64,000 bases of DNA, from assembly GCA_964585305.1 (NCBI GenBank), contig CAZPDM010000009.1, positions 1 to 64,000 of the forward strand, given 5' to 3'. Under the pieces are notes generated by a model. That model made no database searches. It saw only the letters and a list, made by a program, of their open reading frames with translations, and was not told where the DNA came from. Every line of letters starts with the position of its first letter. The first letter of the stretch is position 1. Positions 62,046-64,000 of the stretch are shown here, one piece after another. The translations under genes were made by a program, and so were the position numbers. The DNA is from CAZPDM01 sp964585305 (GTDB lineage: Bacteria > Planctomycetota > Uabimicrobiia > Uabimicrobiales > JABWCH01).

Positions 62046-63047
62046 ATGTCAAACCATTCTAAAATTTTAAGCAAAACAAGTCGCACATTTGGAAAAATTT
62101 TGCGACGGAAAAAATTCGTTGTTGTAGGTGGTGGAACAGGCTCATTTCAAATTTTACGTGGATTAAAAATATACACCAATCAAATTACAGCAATCGTTTC
62201 TATGTTTGATTCCGGAGGTTCAACAGGAATATTACGTGATGAATTTGGAACATTACCTCCTGGAGATATTCGGAAATGTTTGGTTGCTTTAGCCTCTGAA
62301 GATGATGAAAACGATTTAAGACGATTGTTTATGTATCGTTTCCCGGAACACAGTTCGTTAAGTGGGCATAGTTTTGGAAATTTATTTATTACAGCTCTTA
62401 CAGAAATTTACAATGGAGATTTCGCTAAAGCGGCAGAGCAAGCCGGACGGCTTTTAAAAATACAAGGACATATTTATCCTGTAACAAAAGAAAATGCGCA
62501 TATTCACGCAATTCTCGAAAACGGTCAAAATATTATTGGAGAAAATAATATTGATATTCCTAAACATAATCCTAATCTGCGCATTTGCGAAATTCAATTG
62601 ACACATTCTGTTCAACTTTATGAAAAGTCTAAAAAGTCAATTATCGAAGCAACAAATATTATTTTGGGGCCTGGAGATTTATATACCTCTATTGTTCCAA
62701 ATTTACTTGTATCAGGAATGAAAGAGGCGATCCTTGAATCAAAAGGAATAAAAATTTATATATGTAATGTAATGACAAAGCGTGGAGAAACAAATTATTT
62801 TAAAGCTTCAGATTTTTTGAAAGAAATTGAGCATTATCTTGGTTCGAATATAGATGTAATGATATGTAACAATCGTAAATTCTCTTCTGAAATATTGGAA
62901 AAATATCAAGCAGAAGGTGCCCAACCTGTTGAAATTGACGCAGGAAATATTCAAGGAGTAAAACTTATTTGTGCAGATGTAGCACAAGAATCCGATCTTG
63001 CCCGCCATGATCCTAATAAACTTGCTAAATTAGTAATTGGGCTTTAA
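62046..63047 (+). CDS. yvcK: YvcK/CofD-like family protein (gluconeogenesis factor)
   Basis: The 333-residue protein has the UPF0052 signature: FVVVGGGTGSFQILRGLK, SMFDSGGSTGILRDEFG, PPGDIRKCLVALA, the SGHSFGNLFITAL segment, and IILGPGDLYTSIVPNLLVSG. YvcK-type proteins affect growth on gluconeogenic carbon sources and cell shape and bind UDP-sugars. A 25-residue basic extension precedes the usual start. The ATG at 62046 sits five bases after a terminator hairpin with no ribosome-binding site; a TTG at 62100 could be the real start. Its TAA overlaps the stop of the convergent WD40 gene. Confidence 0.9.
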   Translation: MSNHSKILSKTSRTFGKILRRKKFVVVGGGTGSFQILRGLKIYTNQITAIVSMFDSGGSTGILRDEFGTLPPGDIRKCLVALASEDDENDLRRLFMYRFPEHSSLSGHSFGNLFITALTEIYNGDFAKAAEQAGRLLKIQGHIYPVTKENAHIHAILENGQNIIGENNIDIPKHNPNLRICEIQLTHSVQLYEKSKKSIIEATNIILGPGDLYTSIVPNLLVSGMKEAILESKGIKIYICNVMTKRGETNYFKASDFLKEIEHYLGSNIDVMICNNRKFSSEILEKYQAEGAQPVEIDAGNIQGVKLICADVAQESDLARHDPNKLAKLVIGL

Positions 63048-64000
63048 AAAATAACATCTGCAGGAGTTTCCTCTTCTAGTTCTGGAACAATTTTTAGATA
63101 TGGTTGTTGGCAAATCAATGGCCATATAAAACTATTTTTCCATAATCGCAAAGTTCCATCAAAACTTGAAGAAATTAACATGCTTCCATCTAAGCTGGCA
63201 GTTAAATCTGTAATAGTATTACTGTGCCCTTCTAAAAAAGCAATTTTTTCACGATGCATCATATCCCATAAAGTAATAATCCCTTGTTTTGTAACAAAAA
63301 CAAGTCTTCCATTAGCAGAAATAGACATTGCGTCAATTGGACCTAATATTCCTGTAAAATTTAATAAAAAATTTCCTGTTGAAATTTCCCATAAACAAAC
63401 ATTATTTTGGCTGGCATCAGTTGTTATCATAACTAATTTATTATCGCTGCTGATAGCTATGCTGCTAATTTTTGTATCTAAATATGAAGCCAATACTAAT
63501 GGGTCTGAAGTTTGTTTATTTAAATTCCATAATAAAAGACTGCGAGATTCTGTACTTGACAAAAGATAATTTCCATCTAGGCTCAATGCTATACGCTCTA
63601 TTGCACCAAATTCGCTTTGAAATTCCCGTATTTTTTTCTTACTAAAAATGCTAAATAATGAAGTTTGAGAAATTTTATTGACGTCCCAAATAACAATTTT
63701 ACCACTAGCATCTCCTGATGCTGCAATTTGACTATTTCCAGAAAAAGCAACAGATGTTACTTTTGCAGAATGTTTGTGTCGCCAAATTATTTTTTTCTTT
63801 TGATTATCCCAAAGGTAAAGAGAAAAATTTTGGCTTCCGGATAAAACATATTCTCCTTGAGGAGCAATACTGATTGTGCTTACTTTTGGATGTTCCCAAC
63901 AGGAAATTTCTTTTTGTTTTTTTAAATCCCAGATGCGAACTGTATTATCCATTCCACTTGAGCTAGCATAATATTGATCACCTGTCATATCTATATTTGT
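63044..64000 (-). CDS. WD40-repeat protein, N-terminus beyond window
   Basis: The frame is open from base 64000, and the first visible repeat is already underway (ASSSGMDNTVRIWDL), so an ATG at 63988 is probably not the start. Seven WD units can be counted, ending RIWD, YLWD, VIWD, LLWN, CLWE, TLWD and RLWK. This is enough for one seven-bladed propeller, and a tail ending EETPADVIF follows. WD40 propellers are protein-binding platforms. In PVC bacteria they are often C-terminal parts of Ser/Thr kinases, so a kinase may lie to the right. The stop overlaps the yvcK stop by two bases. Confidence 0.88.
   Translation of the reverse strand, partial: TNIDMTGDQYYASSSGMDNTVRIWDLKKQKEISCWEHPKVSTISIAPQGEYVLSGSQNFSLYLWDNQKKKIIWRHKHSAKVTSVAFSGNSQIAASGDASGKIVIWDVNKISQTSLFSIFSKKKIREFQSEFGAIERIALSLDGNYLLSSTESRSLLLWNLNKQTSDPLVLASYLDTKISSIAISSDNKLVMITTDASQNNVCLWEISTGNFLLNFTGILGPIDAMSISANGRLVFVTKQGIITLWDMMHREKIAFLEGHSNTITDLTASLDGSMLISSSFDGTLRLWKNSFIWPLICQQPYLKIVPELEEETPADVIF

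Overview
The window is a 64 kb piece of an AT-rich bacterial chromosome (roughly one third G+C by eye). It carries many eukaryote-like Ser/Thr kinase genes, an FHA protein, a prepilin-like protein with an FTLVELLVVIAIIGILAALL N-terminus, a PEP-CTERM-type exported protein, a SecE with extra membrane helices, and lipoproteins with TPR or LEA-type domains. Together these point to the PVC superphylum, planctomycete-like or lentisphaerote-like. This is inferred from gene content, and no 16S gene is present to confirm it. Two runs of exactly 100 N (13325-13424 and 47771-47870) lie inside coding tandem repeats and each splits one real gene.

Layout. 1-4290: minus-strand envelope and metabolism genes (SMP-30-like lipoprotein, Mpv17-like membrane protein, secreted caspase-fold protease candidate, short 6-phosphogluconate dehydrogenase, iron/B12-type binding lipoprotein). 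4641-11091: plus strand, with a large membrane-anchored unknown, a DMT transporter, a GH31 alpha-glucosidase and a DUF4291 protein. 11159-15632: a coiled-coil membrane protein and a pseudokinase with a Pro-rich 17-residue repeat. 15873-18106: ybeY, fcl and a strongly promoted pseudopilin. 18171-34774: the core information-processing block, all on the minus strand. Its transcription order is tRNA-Thr(UGU), Tyr(GUA), Gly(UCC), Thr(GGU), tuf, rpmG, secE, nusG, rplKAJL, rpoB, rpoC, followed after a stem-loop by etfB-etfA. The tRNA order and anticodons match the E. coli tRNA-tufB operon.

34966-49221: kdsD; a paralogous pair of membrane-anchored coiled-coil proteins ending in BRCT-like domains; an apparently active kinase with a small partner gene; a LEA-2 lipoprotein; purine salvage genes (punA, add); a GGDEF cyclase; and a kinase/SUMF1 fusion with a PQMGQL repeat and an EFG in place of DFG. 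49547-52214: an archaeal-type HMG-CoA synthase / thiolase / DUF35 operon, the entry to the mevalonate pathway. 52294-64000: a membrane protein, hypA, a YdjM-like hydrolase, an orphan MbtH protein, a TPR lipoprotein / unknown / FHA operon, a PEP-CTERM protein, metG, yvcK and a WD40 protein cut by the right edge.

The parts that known families explain least are the BRCT coiled-coil pair, the degenerate kinases with expandable repeats, the caspase-like exported protein, the His/Asp-rich tail on RpoC, and the hairpin-filled rplL-rpoB and rpoB-rpoC spacers. All calls were made by reading motifs and translated sequence. No database search was run.
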